From Piscicola geometra (taxonomy: Eukaryota; Annelida; Clitellata; Hirudinida; Piscicolidae), in the NCBI GenBank assembly GCA_943735955.1, contig OX030961.1, forward strand, positions 1,953,983 to 2,017,982: a stretch of 64,000 nucleotides of DNA. Direction: 5' to 3'. Below, piece after piece: positions 45,400-57,972 of the stretch. The notes below the pieces were generated by a model that saw only the letters and a list, made by a program, of their open reading frames with translations, was not told the DNA's origin and did no database searches. How positions within the stretch are numbered: the stretch's first letter is position 1; the number at the start of each line of letters is the position of its first letter. A program made the translations under genes and the position numbers.

Positions 45400-45590
45400 A
45401 CACATGGGACTGTGACGAAGATTATGTTGCTAGTCAGAGAGGGGCTAACAGTTTGAAAGTGGTAAACGATGCAGCTGAGCAGGAGGTGGCTTCACTGCAA
45501 CATTAAATGGTGTGTTGACTAATCAAGAAGGACAAAACAATTCTTGCCACAAGTTGAGAAGAGCACCGCCATAAGTATTAGAGCTCTAAC
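45400..45590 (+). pseudogene. Fragment resembling a transposon-associated protein (RGANSLKVVNDAAE)
   Basis: Plus-strand pieces SQRGANSLKVVNDAAEQ, then after stops and frame changes GVLTNQEGQ-like and TS-EEHRHK-like strings. They recall a conserved 'xRGVxLxxxFNxxxTxxExQxQxLLxVVExHR' segment in uncharacterised, probably transposon-derived invertebrate proteins. The match is from memory and short. Confidence 0.3.
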
Positions 45591-46036
45591 AAATCTCATT
45601 TTGATAGTTTCACGGAACCTAACAAAAATTGCAAGTTTTCTTTAGTGAAAATTTGTGTATTCGTGGAAAATAACATCTTGCTTTTAATAACTCTTTTGTA
45701 GAAAAACGAAAAAAATAGTCAAATACATAACTTCAATAAATTCTTCAAGTTAAAAAGCATTTTTCTGAATAAACTCAAGCGCATTATTTAAAGTCTATAC
45801 TCAGAAAAAAACGCTTTAGAAAAAAAAATGTTAGATAAATTTTGAATACTGAGAAAACTCTTGGTGTTGATGCACTTAAATATTTTAAAAATCCGATTAA
45901 GTTAATTTTATAATAAAAGAAACCAAATAAAATTTGTTTAATAAACACATTTTTATATTCATTGGCACTCTAATAAACATAATATTAAAAAATAAAAACA
46001 CGAGCAAATCTAAGCAACTAATGTATTGAATGAACG

Positions 46037-46368
46037 TCATAGATTCTTCACCACACCAGTATATTCATCATCCTCCTTGAACGCCTCGATCAAAGCTGTC
46101 TGCAAGCCATTTGGGCAAAGGCTGCAAAGTCCATGCCTCAGAAGTGCCCCATGCGCAGGCACTGGAAGACACGAAGTAGAAAGACCATGAGGCAACATTG
46201 ACTTTCCCGCTCAATTATTCTAGTTTAAAAAAATGAATCTGAATTGGTATTTTTATGTAGGTTCTCGTTCATTCAAATGACCACTCACCATTACTTTCAA
46301 TCAATACACATTTAAGCATGCACGCCAATCGCAATGAAAATGCCAAGAAGCTTTTTCAGAAAATTCAT
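46037..46368 (-). CDS. Tentative small secreted Cys-containing protein, 69 aa, 2 exons
   Basis: Not recognised. Exon 2 (46201-46037) is a 54-codon frame in a GC-richer island, with C-x14-C-x2-C, an acidic C-terminal part (LIEAFKEDDEYTGVVKNL) and a TGA. Exon 1 (46368-46324) would encode MNFLKKLLGIFIAIG, a convincing signal-peptide start; TAAAATA lies about 55 bases upstream. A 122-bp intron joins them in phase 0, but the donor (GGC|GTGCAT) and acceptor (GGAAAG) are poor. A perfect GTGAGT lies nearby at about 46290 and may be the real donor of a different first exon. The last exon is more credible than the whole model. Confidence 0.35.
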
Positions 46369-47545
46369 TTAATTTTCATCCCTTTGCAGTGTGGGTTTTA
46401 AACATTATTATTTTATGAATGAATTCACCGTTATCTTAAGACATTCAAACGATCATTAAAAACATTTGCCTGTTTATTTCGGACGTACACTTTAACCGTC
46501 GATTTAAACTTTTATTTCTTATGCTGACAATTAGAGTGGACAATAACAATAAGCTGAAATAGAACTTCTATTTTCTAAAATAAAAAAAATAATTATTGAA
46601 AAATGTCTGAAGATTTTGTTATTTTGCGGCATTTATTGAAATTTTTTATGAAGAGGGTCTCAAAAAGCATGCAACACGGCTTCGTAGTCAGTGCTCATGC
46701 ACGCCCTTACAATCTTTCCCACCCATTCTTCAAAGCAACTTCGTGCCGTTATTCTTTTTCACGCATATATTTGTCTGATTCCTATTTATTCACCAATCGA
46801 TTGTTTCTCAATCCATATTCGCCAATTTATTTAACTAAGCAGTTTAGTTGAGTCATCGTCTACCCATTTACCAGTTTATTTTTCTATTTATAATGTCATA
46901 TTCTAAAATATTCTGAAACAAATTCTTTAAATCATTCATCCGTTTCCCCGCAGAGCTCTTTCTTCAATAACCAACCTATTATTAATCAAAAATCAATCAA
47001 TCAATCAAGTCGACTCATTTGCTGAAACAAATACGACCTTTGACACACTCTCGACGGGTTTTTGACCTTCAAAGTACTAAACGGCTTCTTATACATCCAT
47101 TTATCAACTTTGATTTTTTCCCAATTTTCTTTTCGACTTCATTTGATTTTATCACCTTCATACAGCCTTGCTGATTTGAATAGTGATTCCAGAAAGCAAT
47201 ATGCCCGGCCCAATCAAGTTGACGCCTACGATTCCTGAGTCACGTCTCGGAGTGGTTTCAATTTCAAATCTAAAAAAATTCATTGAAACTTTCTAGTTAA
47301 AAGTCAATTAAACCGAAAAAATTAGATTTCATTAATTTTATTCATGTATGTGTTAATATAATTTTTTCACAAAAAACCACACTCACAAAATACTTACGAA
47401 CACTTGGCTTTGTGGGCCTTGAAATTGCATCAGCTCCTGAAGCCTCAAAAGATTACTTACCAATTTTGCAGAAGTAATAAATTTGAAGAAACACCTCCAA
47501 TGCCGAATACAAAACAAATCGCATCTAGCTTATGTGCATTTCTTA

Positions 47546-48450
47546 CTACAGTAAAACCTCTCTTATAAAGACAGTGCTCGGGTCACAATATTTTGTCTGA
47601 GGGGTTTCGTTTGGTAAGAAGTTTGGAAAAAAATCAACAATTTATACTGCATTAAAATTTTTCACTGCAACTTTGTTTAAACTTTAAAAGAAATTATTCG
47701 TCATTTTGTGAAAAATTTCAAATTTTCAATCGTTTTGTTGCTTTTAGGCATTAAGAATTTTGCAAAAAATCTCTCAGTTTTGAGAAACATTGAGCGATAT
47801 TTTTCCATCAAAATATATTTTAACCATATTTTTTTCATGCTCCATGCTTCTCTGTGGGACAACATCTTTGGTTATTCTCCGCTCACAGCTTCATTTTCTT
47901 CTTCTTTTGAAGTTTTATTTGTTTCAGTTGAAATTTCCTTGATACAATATACATATTTACTAAGTGTGTAATTTTTCGCAGTAGAACACCAAGCACATGT
48001 TCATCATCATCATCAGCAGACTTATTTTCAATTGGATTGTCACCTTTTTAGCCAAAGTTGAAAAAAACAATTTTGTATTGTTGTAGATCCATGAAATGGC
48101 ATCTTATAAGCTTATTTTTCTCCACATTTCTTCTTTTAATGAATGTAGAATAGACATCAACATTTGTAAAACTCAATTAAAATGTGTTAACTTGAATGGT
48201 AAAAAAAATTTATATACTGAGTGATCAGGGACGCGCACGGATACTAATTATTTTTAAAAGCTCAAAATGTAAACAAAAATTCAGCGCAAAGGGTGAAATT
48301 CAACGTATGAGCTTGTCTTTTTACGCGTTAGAGAGGTTTCCGTTCGTGAGAGGTGATTTCAATGCAGAAACAATTCGTTCTTTCGAAATCGTTCGTATAA
48401 GAGGGGATTCCGCTCGTTAGAAGGTTCGCATAAGAGAAGTTTTGCTGTAG
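47546..48450. mobile_element. Tigger/pogo-like Tc1-mariner element, degenerate, TA target duplication
   Basis: Ends CTACAGTAAAACCTCTCTTA at 47546 and the complement of CTACAGCAAAACTTCTCTTA at 48450 form TIRs, each flanked by TA. Minus-strand remnants at about 48040-47830 (KEISTETNKTSKEEENEAVS, then KMLSHREAWSM) resemble the acidic region and C-terminal SHxEAxxAL segment of Tigger transposases. About 900 bp long, with much of the gene deleted. Confidence 0.75.
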
Positions 48451-48539
48451 TACTTTTCCATGGGTTTTCAAAAGCAATGCTTAGAAGATTGAAGCTATTT
48501 CTTGTCATACCAAATCACATCCTTCAAAGTCTCCGCTAA

Positions 48540-51320
48540 TCTGATATGAAGCGCTTAGCGTATGGAATATCCAAGCAGGTAATTTTTAAGCGAATAATTA
48601 ATATACATTAGAACTATCTACCGCTTCAAGCCGCCCCATTTATTATTGTTTATTATCCATTCAACTATTTTTGAGCCCTCCATCGTATTTACTTTTTTAC
48701 ATATCCAAATACTGATCCAGCTTGTCAGCAAAACACATTTATCTTCTCATGCAAACTGAATCCAAACATTAATTTCAATTCCTCAACACTAAACCTTGCG
48801 TCAGTTCGCTTTTGAAACACTGATTAGAAGCTTAACCACTTCCCAAACACTGGCAGCACTATCAGCTTTGAGCTGACTCTAAACCATAGTTTGACTAATG
48901 TTTTCTAACAGTTTTTCCATAAATTTGTTTTTATTTCGAATTTCACACGTCACTACATTTTAAAAATGAATAGTTACGTAAAAGAGGATGTGTGAAACTA
49001 GCATCTTGCAAGTCGTCTGGCGTTCCAATGATTATAAATAACACGCCTGCCTCGCAAGTAAGACCACGATGTAATTTAATAAAGACAAACCAACTCGCTT
49101 TGAACAAAGTTTTTTAAATTGAAAAGACTCCAAGACAAAAACAGCTTTGAAAATATGTCTTTAAAGATGTAATTAACTTGTTTACTCATAAAACAAGGAG
49201 TTTGGATAAATTTTTTATATATTATCCAATTAAAACTCAATTGTAACTCAAAGAATCTTATTAGCTTTTATAAACTAGAAAATGCAACTTGATTACCATG
49301 ATTATAAACGTTTGTAGAAGAATAGCTTCCAACAAAACTTAGTTTTTAACATAATTTGTATAGGTTTTATACTAGTTTTTCCAGCGTCACTAACGTATGG
49401 ACCATTTTGCTAGCACCTCGGCATAATCCGAGCCTACCCATGCCCCATGACATACCAGAGAATGAGAGCCTAGCTCCCTATTTCTAGCTTCTTCTGAGCA
49501 ACAGCAATTGGCATCTTTCTTAGCTTTCAACTTTCGTATATTTTCATCCATCTTCGATAAACACCGCCCCAATAACGCATGATGCATGTGTCTTCGCTGG
49601 CGCCTTGAAGGCGAGCGAGGTTGACTGAGCTGCTGGGTGATTTAGTCGAAGCAATTTTGCGTATTTCCTAATTATATCTTGAGCAATAAAATATAACGTG
49701 AACACATCGGCGATTTTAAGACTTTTTGATTTGTGGCTGCAGATTTGAAACTTTTCACTAGGAAAGAATAGGAAACCAAGCGATGGTGTAATGAATCGAT
49801 TCGTTACGCCAAACATCGTGAGTTTGATTCCTGCCATTGCCTGGTAGCTATCGAAAAGAGGACCTTGAAAGCGCCTCGTGAAGAGTATTGTCTGCTGATG
49901 CATGAGGCCACGTCATTGTGATGATAGCACAGATTTGTAGAAGAAAAAAAGAAACTAGTGAGTTTGAGAATTGGAAGGGTAATTCAGATGGCAAACTTCC
50001 TTGAATCACGGCTGGTTGATGGTGCGGTGAAGGGGGTCGTTCTTGCTCAGGCAAACTCCATCCTCGTTTCCACTGCCACAACTTGAGGCGGTGTTGTAAA
50101 GTTAATGAATACAAACTGGGTCACTTAGGATGCATTAGTTTAAACGAAGAGATTTCCTCGAACTTGAATGATTCGTGGAAACATTCAGCCTTTGGGAAAA
50201 AACTCTTTTTGTTTAAATGTAATTTATCGTGAGTGATTAAGTTCGAAGGATATGGAAAGATGTAATTCTAATAACTTTTTATTTTTTTTAAATCAGTTAC
50301 ACACACAAAAAATTTTTGTTAAAATGTCTAGAAATTAAAAAAAATCACAAAAATAGGGTTTTCGATTGTTTTCTGATTTTTCGATCAGCGCAAAACCCTA
50401 TGAAAATTGAATCTGCATGAATATTGCGATGAGAATCTATTCATTTAGATATTATCTTTAGTTTTAACTAGAATTCATGAGTATATCTGTTGGCTGAATA
50501 AGAATACGAACAATACGACGCACTGTCAGTACGTAGAATCATAAATATATTTTTGTAAATTTACCTTTTCTTATACCAATTTTTCAACTTCTCAGCCAAA
50601 GTGCTTTAAAATATTAAAAACCAATTAACAAAAGCATTCGCTCGATTGGCGTTTTCCAAATGGGAATTCTTTGGGTTAATCGCATAATACTTGTCTTGCC
50701 GAAACATTAACTGCAACTTCTTGTCTTATTTTAATGAGTTTCTAGTGTTTCAATCCGCACTCAAAAACTCTTTCCGTATGCAAATTCCTTAGCGAATCAT
50801 TAACCTGCTTTAAGTTGTAATTTAACAATCCGTTTTCTCCACTTCATTACCAGTCATGGTGAAAGCCAATTGGTGCAGAAGACAAAACTTACAAAGTTTA
50901 AACTTATCGAAATAATTTAAATTTCTTCACTCGTAACACAATCTGAGAGAACACACGCTAGTGTTTGTGGGTGTTATTTGAGTTCTTCGCTCCTGTTGTG
51001 CAAACAAAGCTGAAAGGTAGACAAACTGAAGCGAAAAATCAAACTTTGCACCTACCCAACGACTCAATGCCTTTCAAGATATTTAACCATAAGGATTTAA
51101 CTTTTGCCTTCCAGTCTTCATCATTCTTCAACTTTTTGCCATTATTTCAGTTTTCAGTTTGATTTCCATATTTTAATAATCGTTCGTCCATCTATCCTCT
51201 TCTTCAACCATATTTCTATCGACCCATTCGTTATACTCTCTCATTATTTATCCATCTATCTGACCAAACATCTGTTCAAGATTCAGTTCATCTACCCAAA
51301 AACTTCCATTTTACTCTTCC
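48540..51320. other. Intergenic AT-rich DNA with scattered GC-richer islands
   Basis: Islands at 49390-49620 and 49780-50100 carry minus-strand frames up to 119 codons (for example MDENIRKLKAKKDANCCCSE). There are no supporting splice sites or known motifs, and I could not decide between gene remnants and repeats. Confidence 0.35.
49780..49880. mobile_element. Possible SINE remnant with box-B-like GAGTTTGATTCCTGCC
   Basis: GATGGTGTAATGAATCG and GAGTTTGATTCC are spaced like tRNA boxes A and B. A related GAGTTTGATTCGGAGG stretch occurs at 60900-60920. Weak evidence, listed because these are GC-rich islands in AT-rich DNA. Confidence 0.25.
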
Positions 51321-51326
51321 CTTCAT

Positions 51327-52035
51327 TTATCCATCCATTCATGCATCCAAGCATCCATGCATCCATCCATGCATCCATCCATGCATCCATCCATGCATCC
51401 ATCCATACATCCATCCATGCGTCCATCCATGCATCCATCCATGCATCCATCCATGCATCCATCCATGCATCCATCCATGCATCCATCCATGCATCCATTC
51501 ATGCATCCATCCATGCATCCATCCATGCATCCATCCATGCATCCATCCATACATCCATCCATGCATCCATCCATGCATCCATCCATGCATCCATCCATGC
51601 ATCCATCCATGCATCCATCCATACATCCATCCATGCATCCATCCATGCATCCATCCATGCATCCATCCATGCATCCATCCATGCATCCATCCATGCATCC
51701 ATCCATGCATCCATCCATGCATCCATCCATGCATCCATCCATGCATCCATCCATGCATCCATCCATGCATCCATCCATGCATCCATCCATGCATCCATCC
51801 ATGCATCCATCCATGCATCCATCCATGCATCCATCCATGCATCCATCCATGCATCTATCCATGCATAAATTCATTCATCCATGTATCCATATATCCATCC
51901 ATCCATGCATAAATTCGTTCATCCATGTATCCATCCATTCATCCATGCGTCCATCCATGCATCCATGCATCAATTCATCCATTCATCCATCCATCCATTC
52001 ATCCATCCATTCATCCATCCATCCATCTACATATC
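51327..52035. repeat. 12-bp minisatellite array (unit CATCCATCCATG), about 45 perfect copies
   Basis: Nearly perfect 12-bp tandem repeat from about 51350 to 51865, with CATA and CATT variants, and degenerate CATC/CATT units on both flanks. The long frames on both strands (MHPS, MDAW, MHGW repeats) result from a unit length divisible by three. Confidence 0.95.
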
Positions 52036-52159
52036 CATCATTCAGTCCATCCATTTATGCATCCGTTCATCTATTTCTTAATACTTTTTTCCATCTTTTC
52101 ACATTTGTATCAATCAATCATTTTCTTCATTAATTCATTCATTTTTCACTTGTTAACGT

Positions 52160-53150
52160 GAACATTTTTTTTGTAATTTTTGCTTTAGGTGACGTCTTTT
52201 CATCTTCAAGAAATGTAGGCTTCCGAATCGGTCAGGTGTGAGCTTCGATTACAGAAGATGGATGGATTGTGAATGGCTGAGATGTAGTGTGTTGGAAACA
52301 GAGAGTTTCCAATAGATCAGTAATTCTCAATGATTCCACAAAGATGTGTTATTTATCTTCATAAAGTCAGCTACCCTCCCTCAAATCGTCACCATCACTG
52401 CATACTCTCCAAATCATCGTTCCCCATTACTTGCATTTGTTTGATGCAATCACGAGTTGGAAAAAGCACTTTATTTTTCTCATTTTAATTGATTTTTTTT
52501 CAATTTTTTTGATAAATGATTATGAAAGTTATCCTTCAGGTTATTATTTTATTATTTTTATTTAGCTACTCTTTTATTTTCGTAATAGCCTTTGGGAGCC
52601 CTATTTTCGAATCCTGATCTGAGAACTTCTCTTTTATGATTTTTTAATACTTTCGTTTATATCTGATAGTGCACTTCCTAATCTTTTTCTCACTTCTTTC
52701 CAGTGTGTGAAAGAGTTGACTGAATCTTTTCTTTTGAACTTCATTTCCACGATTTTAGTTGGTGTTGTTCCTATCTATCAATCGTTTCAAACAAACTTCT
52801 TACATTTATGAGTTTTATTTTTATTCGTTTTTCTTCGTAAAACTTCTAACTCTCTCATTCTTTTAATTATTTACTTTCATGGAGAGTAAACGTTAACGAT
52901 TTGTTTTCTTAAATTTTTTTTTGTTTTCTTTAATTCTATTCAATTTTTTATCATCAAGCCTTTGAAATCACCTTGGCAAAAATCTTTCTAAATTTAAATT
53001 TTTTTTTGAAAATAAAAAAACACAGTTTTTTAAAATAAATTAACGTAAAACACCATAAATAAAGCGCACCCTGTATTTGATTGCCGAAAACAATTTAAAA
53101 AACTAAAATCAGAATAGGACAGGTAATGGAAACCAGAAATTTTTTATTCA
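52160..53150. other. Intergenic AT-rich DNA, nothing recognised
   Basis: T-rich low-complexity sequence between the 12-bp satellite and the family-D element; no coding signal. Confidence 0.4.
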
Positions 53151-53152
53151 GT

Positions 53153-53932
53153 AGCGGAGACCGGGCAAGATGACATAATAGTATGCAAACGCTGAAATCA
53201 CTATTTTTGTTTTTGTTGTGAAGCTTTGATTGTATTCCGCGGTCACGTTATAACTTTTATGCACGTTTAAATAAGCTCTGCTGCAGAAATGGTAACATAT
53301 TTCGTTTGAAAAAATATTTATTAGTTTATTTATAATACTATCTATTAACACAAATAGTTGTCAATTAGTTGACTTCATACATGGCAATAAAAACAAAAGT
53401 TTGTAACTAAAATGTTCGGGGCAAGATGGTCAGGGCAAGATGACATGCTTGTCAGAATTTCCAAATATGATTATGATACGGGAGCTTTTGTGCTGCTTAA
53501 TTATTAGTAAATTATTATTAATTAAGAAATTACCGCAAAGAATTAATGCTGTAAGTTATAGATAATTACGGATGTTTAGATTTTATCATATTTTCATGAT
53601 ATTACAATTTATTTTATTTTATTAGATATTTCCATTAATTAAGAACATTGTTATAATTTTTTAACCATGTAAAATATTCAGAAAATGTAAATTTAGACTT
53701 TTTCAGTGTTGCCAACTTGTCCCGGTACTGGGGCAAGATGAACATTTAGAAGAGTTGTAGAAAAATGAAATTATTCTTTAGTTATGTTTATTTTTGAAAG
53801 TAAATGTTAATATGTTTATTACAAAAAATGAATGCTCTAACATTTCATGAAAAAAAGTTTGTTATATTTAAAAATAAAATAACAAATCGACATAAATCGT
53901 TAACCCGGTCATCTTGCCCCGGTCTCTCTTAC
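53153..53932. mobile_element. Family-D TIR element, about 780 bp
   Basis: The left end GGAGACCGGGCAAGATGACA (about 53156) and the complement of the right end (GAGAGACCGGGGCAAGATGA near 53928) form TIRs. Subterminal repeats of GGGGCAAGATG occur at 53419-53430 and 53729-53740. A second partial copy is at 37456-37740. No coding capacity; MITE-like. Confidence 0.75.
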
Positions 53933-54589
53933 AACTGTATACCTGCTTCATTGGAAAGCTTCATTTTGTATTCAAATGTTGATGTCAAATAAAGAAAAAA
54001 CTGCTTTAAAAGTTCTAAAAAGTGCGTAGAAGAAATTCGTTGAGCTTGTATCATTTGTACAAGTTTCAAGAGACTTCAAGTGGCGTCTTCACAGAAATCT
54101 CGGCAACATTAAACTCAGTAGCTCGATAGCCGTGAAACTTTGCATACAAAGTGAATGTCAATTACGTACACGTTTCATTTTAAAAACAAAAAGTGTTTGT
54201 GAATACAATTAGGAAAGAAATTTAAAGTGTTGTTTTTTTAGATTTAATGATTTCAAATCGTTTGAAACTATTTGTTACAGTATATACTTTAAATTTTTTA
54301 TTTATTTGTTTAGAGCATTTATTTTTATGATATTGGTTTTTGGAAAATGTATCTCTTTGAAGTTATATTTAGGAAGGGTGTTTGATCATTAATAAATTGA
54401 AACATATTAATATGTTTATTTATTTTAAAGGTAGATATATATATATATAAATATATTTAAACAAGTGTAAAATTGGCAAAAACCGTTTTGTAAAACATAA
54501 AAATGCTTTTACTTTTTCAATTTTATAAAAGTTTAAGTTTTTAATTTTGTAATTGTTACTTTTTTTATTTTATATTATAAAATTCGCAT

Positions 54590-54710
54590 CTGTTGCGAAC
54601 GCGTTCAACTTTCAGCCAGTCGGTGATGGTTTCTGTCGGCGTGTCAAAGCTTGGCCGAACGCAACGAGGATGCTATTGGCAACTGGCGCAAACGTAGAGC
54701 ATTTGCCTTG
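54590..54710. other. Unexplained GC-richer island
   Basis: About 115 bases (GCGAACGCGTTCAACTTTCA onward) stand out from the surrounding >75% AT sequence. A plus-strand reading after TTTCAG gives PVGDGFCRRVKAWPNATRML, then a stop. No donor, signal peptide or known motif; it may be an exon or a repeat fragment. Confidence 0.3.
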
Positions 54711-55559
54711 AGATATGAATCGCTAATACTTGTTTAAATTCATTTTATTTAATGAATTTTGTGAAAAATTAAAAAAATTACACAAAGGGTTTTTTAAATT
54801 TCACACTTGTTTAAGTTTCACTAGGTAATGGTACTGCATATTTTATAAATCAAAATAAATTTTATGAAATCTTGTTTCTAATTCCTTTCTTAGTAAAATG
54901 TGGGGAAAAAATTATGGCTAATGTATTTTGTCGACATGTTTTCTAGACAAAAAAAATCTTCATACATGCTGATTAAACTTTGTTAACTAAAAAAATAACA
55001 AATTCTAATAACAACAATTCTTTCATACATGTTAAGGTTAAAATTAGTTTTTAGATCACTTAATAACATTTAGTTTTAAATTTGTGAAAATATGCTCGTC
55101 AAAATTTTTGAAAGTCACAAACTTTCTGGCCTGAAGCGAGAGCTAAGACAGCAATTAGCTGACTTTTTTTCTCTATTCTATCATTGGAGTCTATCTTAAG
55201 CAGTTCATAATTTTTCTATCTGACTTCCAATATAAACTTAGCCAAAACCTCGGTATCCCATATTACCCAACTGTTCCATAATAACCGACTTTTCTCTTTG
55301 TAAATTGACTATATAGTAGGGGGTCATAAGTAAACAAAAAATCTAAAAATTGAAAGTTTGTTACGTCCACTTGGAATATGGCTCCCTAAGTTATTTCATG
55401 AATGTTTAATGTTGGAAGTTGCTACTTTTGATAAAGCCCCCCCCCCACACCCAAAAAACCAAATCGAAGATTTTGCCTTAAGCCTCAGAGTTTTCAAGTA
55501 AAAACAAAGCATTTGATGATTTAATTTACTCAAATTTCACTTAAATAAAGATACTTTAA

Positions 55560-55660
55560 TAAGGTTACTTTGAAAGGTTATTTGATGAGGTTACTTTAAT
55601 GAAGTTAATTTAATAAGGTTACTTTAATGAGGTTAATTTAATAAGGTCACTCAATATAAT
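55560..55660. repeat. Short AAGGTTACTTTAATGA-type tandem repeat
   Basis: About six degenerate 16-20-bp units of AGGTTACTTTAATGA / GGTTAATTTAATA. Confidence 0.8.
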
Positions 55661-55699
55661 ACTCAATATAATATAATATTATAAATATTATATTAAAAA

Positions 55700-56155
55700 A
55701 TGTGTGCAGCCCACACTACACTGGGCTTCATCAGTAACATGAATAAAGTTCTGCAATTGGTTGAAAGGGAGCAAATAATGGTATCCAGTGGGCTGTTTTT
55801 AAGACAAAGACAACAAGTTCGGGTTTTTTCCAAAGCAAAAACAGTTTCTATTCCCCACTTCAGTGATCTCGCTGAGTTTCCAAGCCAGAACCCACAGATA
55901 AAAAATCGCCTAGCCTGTCTACTCAGAGAAGCTATGAAACCTTTCTATTTCAAGTTGTTCTGGTGGTGTTTTCCTGCTTGGATGTGCACTTGGTGTCAAA
56001 AACAGCAGTTGAGCACTTGGAGCTAGTCTATAAGTTAATTTCTCTTATGCACCCCTATTCAAAACGGTTTCAGATGTTAGTGATAATCATGTCCTTGAAC
56101 CAAGATGGACTTTTTGAAAATTTGAAATCGATGATTATGCTTCTCCCCTATACAT
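55700..56155 (+). pseudogene. Coding remnant beside a family-A transposon end
   Basis: Two overlapping plus-strand frames read FSDLAEFPSQNPQIKNRLAC and LLREAMKPFYFKLFWW, then, shifted, VEHLELVYKLISLMHP. GC content is higher than in the flanks. The family-A end sequence begins directly after it (56155), so it may be part of that transposon's coding region. The protein is not recognised. Confidence 0.3.
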
Positions 56156-56719
56156 AGAGTATATATACTAATAGACTATTGAAAATTATTACAAACAAAT
56201 TACTTTTTTATCAAGTGAAAAACTGTTAAGAAATAAAGAAATGTGTGAAATAAAGAAATGTCTCTGGGCCAAGCGAGTTCAGCTTATGTTATTCCAAAGC
56301 AACCTTTTTTTGCAAAGTTTCTTCAAAAAATAAAGTTTATAAAGAAAATAAACAATATTTATATCGTTTTCAAAAGACATTTGATAACTCTTTTGAGAAG
56401 GAACTGAAAGACTATACATTCCAGATGTTTTGGAATAATCAATATTGATTTAGCGAAAAAATTATTTATTTAGATAGTTAAGATAGTTTGACGATAATAA
56501 AATCAATAATTTAAAACTTTTAAATTACATTTTTATTACATACAATCTTAGCATTTCACCTAAGCATTTTATCTTGGAACCCAGTTGCTCAAGAGAGAAT
56601 TTTAATTGTTGACAAAGAGTCAACATAATGGCTGGATAAATTTTAATTGAAATGATTGGTTATGCGATTGCGCTACGAGGCTACGTGTGAAAATCGTTCC
56701 ATTTCGTGCAACCTCCTCC
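56156..56719. mobile_element. Family-A TIR transposon, one end
   Basis: ACTATTGAAAATTATTACAA...GGGCCAAGCGAGTTCAGCTT...AAAGAGTCAACATAATGGCT...CGTTCCATTTCGTGCAACCT aligns through its length with 11340-12096 and with the reverse of 61234-61990. It ends CCTCCTCC|TA at 56719. The other terminus was not identified; AATTGACTATATAG near 55305 is internal family-A sequence. Confidence 0.75.
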
Positions 56720-56724
56720 TACAC

Positions 56725-57640
56725 CCAGAATGGTATTTTCAAATGGACAAAAACACTTCTCCTTCAACACACTTGTGTTTTTGCTTTTTATTCTGTATTC
56801 ATATTTCCATGTAAATGAGAAAAACGTGCAATCTTCAGAAGAAATAATTTAAAATTGCAAAGCATCAAAATATTCAATACTCAATGTTTCAATACAAATT
56901 TATCAGAGCCGAAAAACTAAGTTTCTGGCTTCGAAAAGAGCCTAATTATAAAAATCTTTTAAACACTATAAAAAACTTTTTTGAGAATCTTTAAGATTTA
57001 AATGTTGAACAACTATAAGATTCAATTTTACTGAAAATCTATTTCAATATAATACATCTTTGTGAGTTTGGTTTGTTTATTGACATAAAAGCTATGAAGT
57101 TGTGTTAAGATACTCTGACTTTTTTTGACTCAAAAATACGTTTGGAAACGATAGTGAAATTTTGGAGTTTATGGTTATGACAAACAAGAATGTTGTACAG
57201 GATATGATGGTGATGGGACAGTAGTGGCAATGGTGACGATTTCGAATACTTACTTATGAAAGAGCAACTAATAAAAGATAAATTTGAATTAAAATAATAA
57301 AAAGATTTAAATTTAGCAATTTTAAATTTTGTCTAATTGTTTGCTCAGCAGCAATAAGTTGGGACTTTCAAATGAAATGATGAAGAGAAAGTGTAAAAAT
57401 AAAATGTTTGGAGAAGTTTGAACCGTTTGTTGAAAGGACAGATGCTGAGATAAAAGATCATGAAATCACCAAACATTTTCTCCAGTTGCTTGCGATGGGG
57501 TTTTTAGAGTTCCATAAAATTTACTGGAGTTAAAATGAAGATATTTCTTGCATACTGAAAAAAAGTATTACACGCTCTTCATAATTATATAGCATACTGT
57601 GTACGTCGCGCTGTCGATAAAAACCTTTTGACCTCATATA
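56725..57640. other. Intergenic AT-rich DNA, nothing recognised
   Basis: No open frame above 60 codons and no repeat seen between the family-A end and the (GAT)n tract. Confidence 0.4.
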
Positions 57641-57647
57641 TGCGCCA

Positions 57648-57705
57648 CTAGATAATGATGGTGATGACGATGATGAGGTTGATGATGATGATAATGATGA
57701 TGATG

Positions 57706-57737
<32 letters not shown>

Positions 57738-57972
57738 GATGGTGATGATGATAATGATGATGACGATAGCGATGACGATGATGATGATGATGACGATGAT
57801 AAGGATGATGATGATGATAATGATGAGGATGATGATGATGACGATGACAATGACGATGACGCTGATGATGGTGATGATGCTGAAGAAGATGATGAAGATG
57901 ATGATGATGATGATGATGAGGACGATGGATGATGAGGATGGTGATGATAATAATGAGGATGATGATGATGAA
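57648..57972. repeat. Degenerate (GAT)n tract
   Basis: About 320 bases of GATGAT repeats with GAC, GGT and AAT variants. Frames through it read as Met, Asp, His or Ser runs and are not considered genes. Confidence 0.95.

Noticed and set aside
49390..50114. Minus-strand frames of 65-119 codons
   Set aside because: No known motif, no supporting splice signals, and fragments resemble dispersed-repeat sequence; kept only as an unexplained island.
51104..52133. 250-residue HPSM / ASIH repeat proteins and their antisense MDAW / MHGW frames
   Set aside because: Pure translation of the CATCCATCCATG array on both strands.
55310..55330. TAGTAGGGGGTCATAAG as the second terminus of the family-A copy ending at 56719
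   Set aside because: It shares only TA plus a G run with the true ends, and the adjoining AATTGACTATATAG matches internal family-A sequence.
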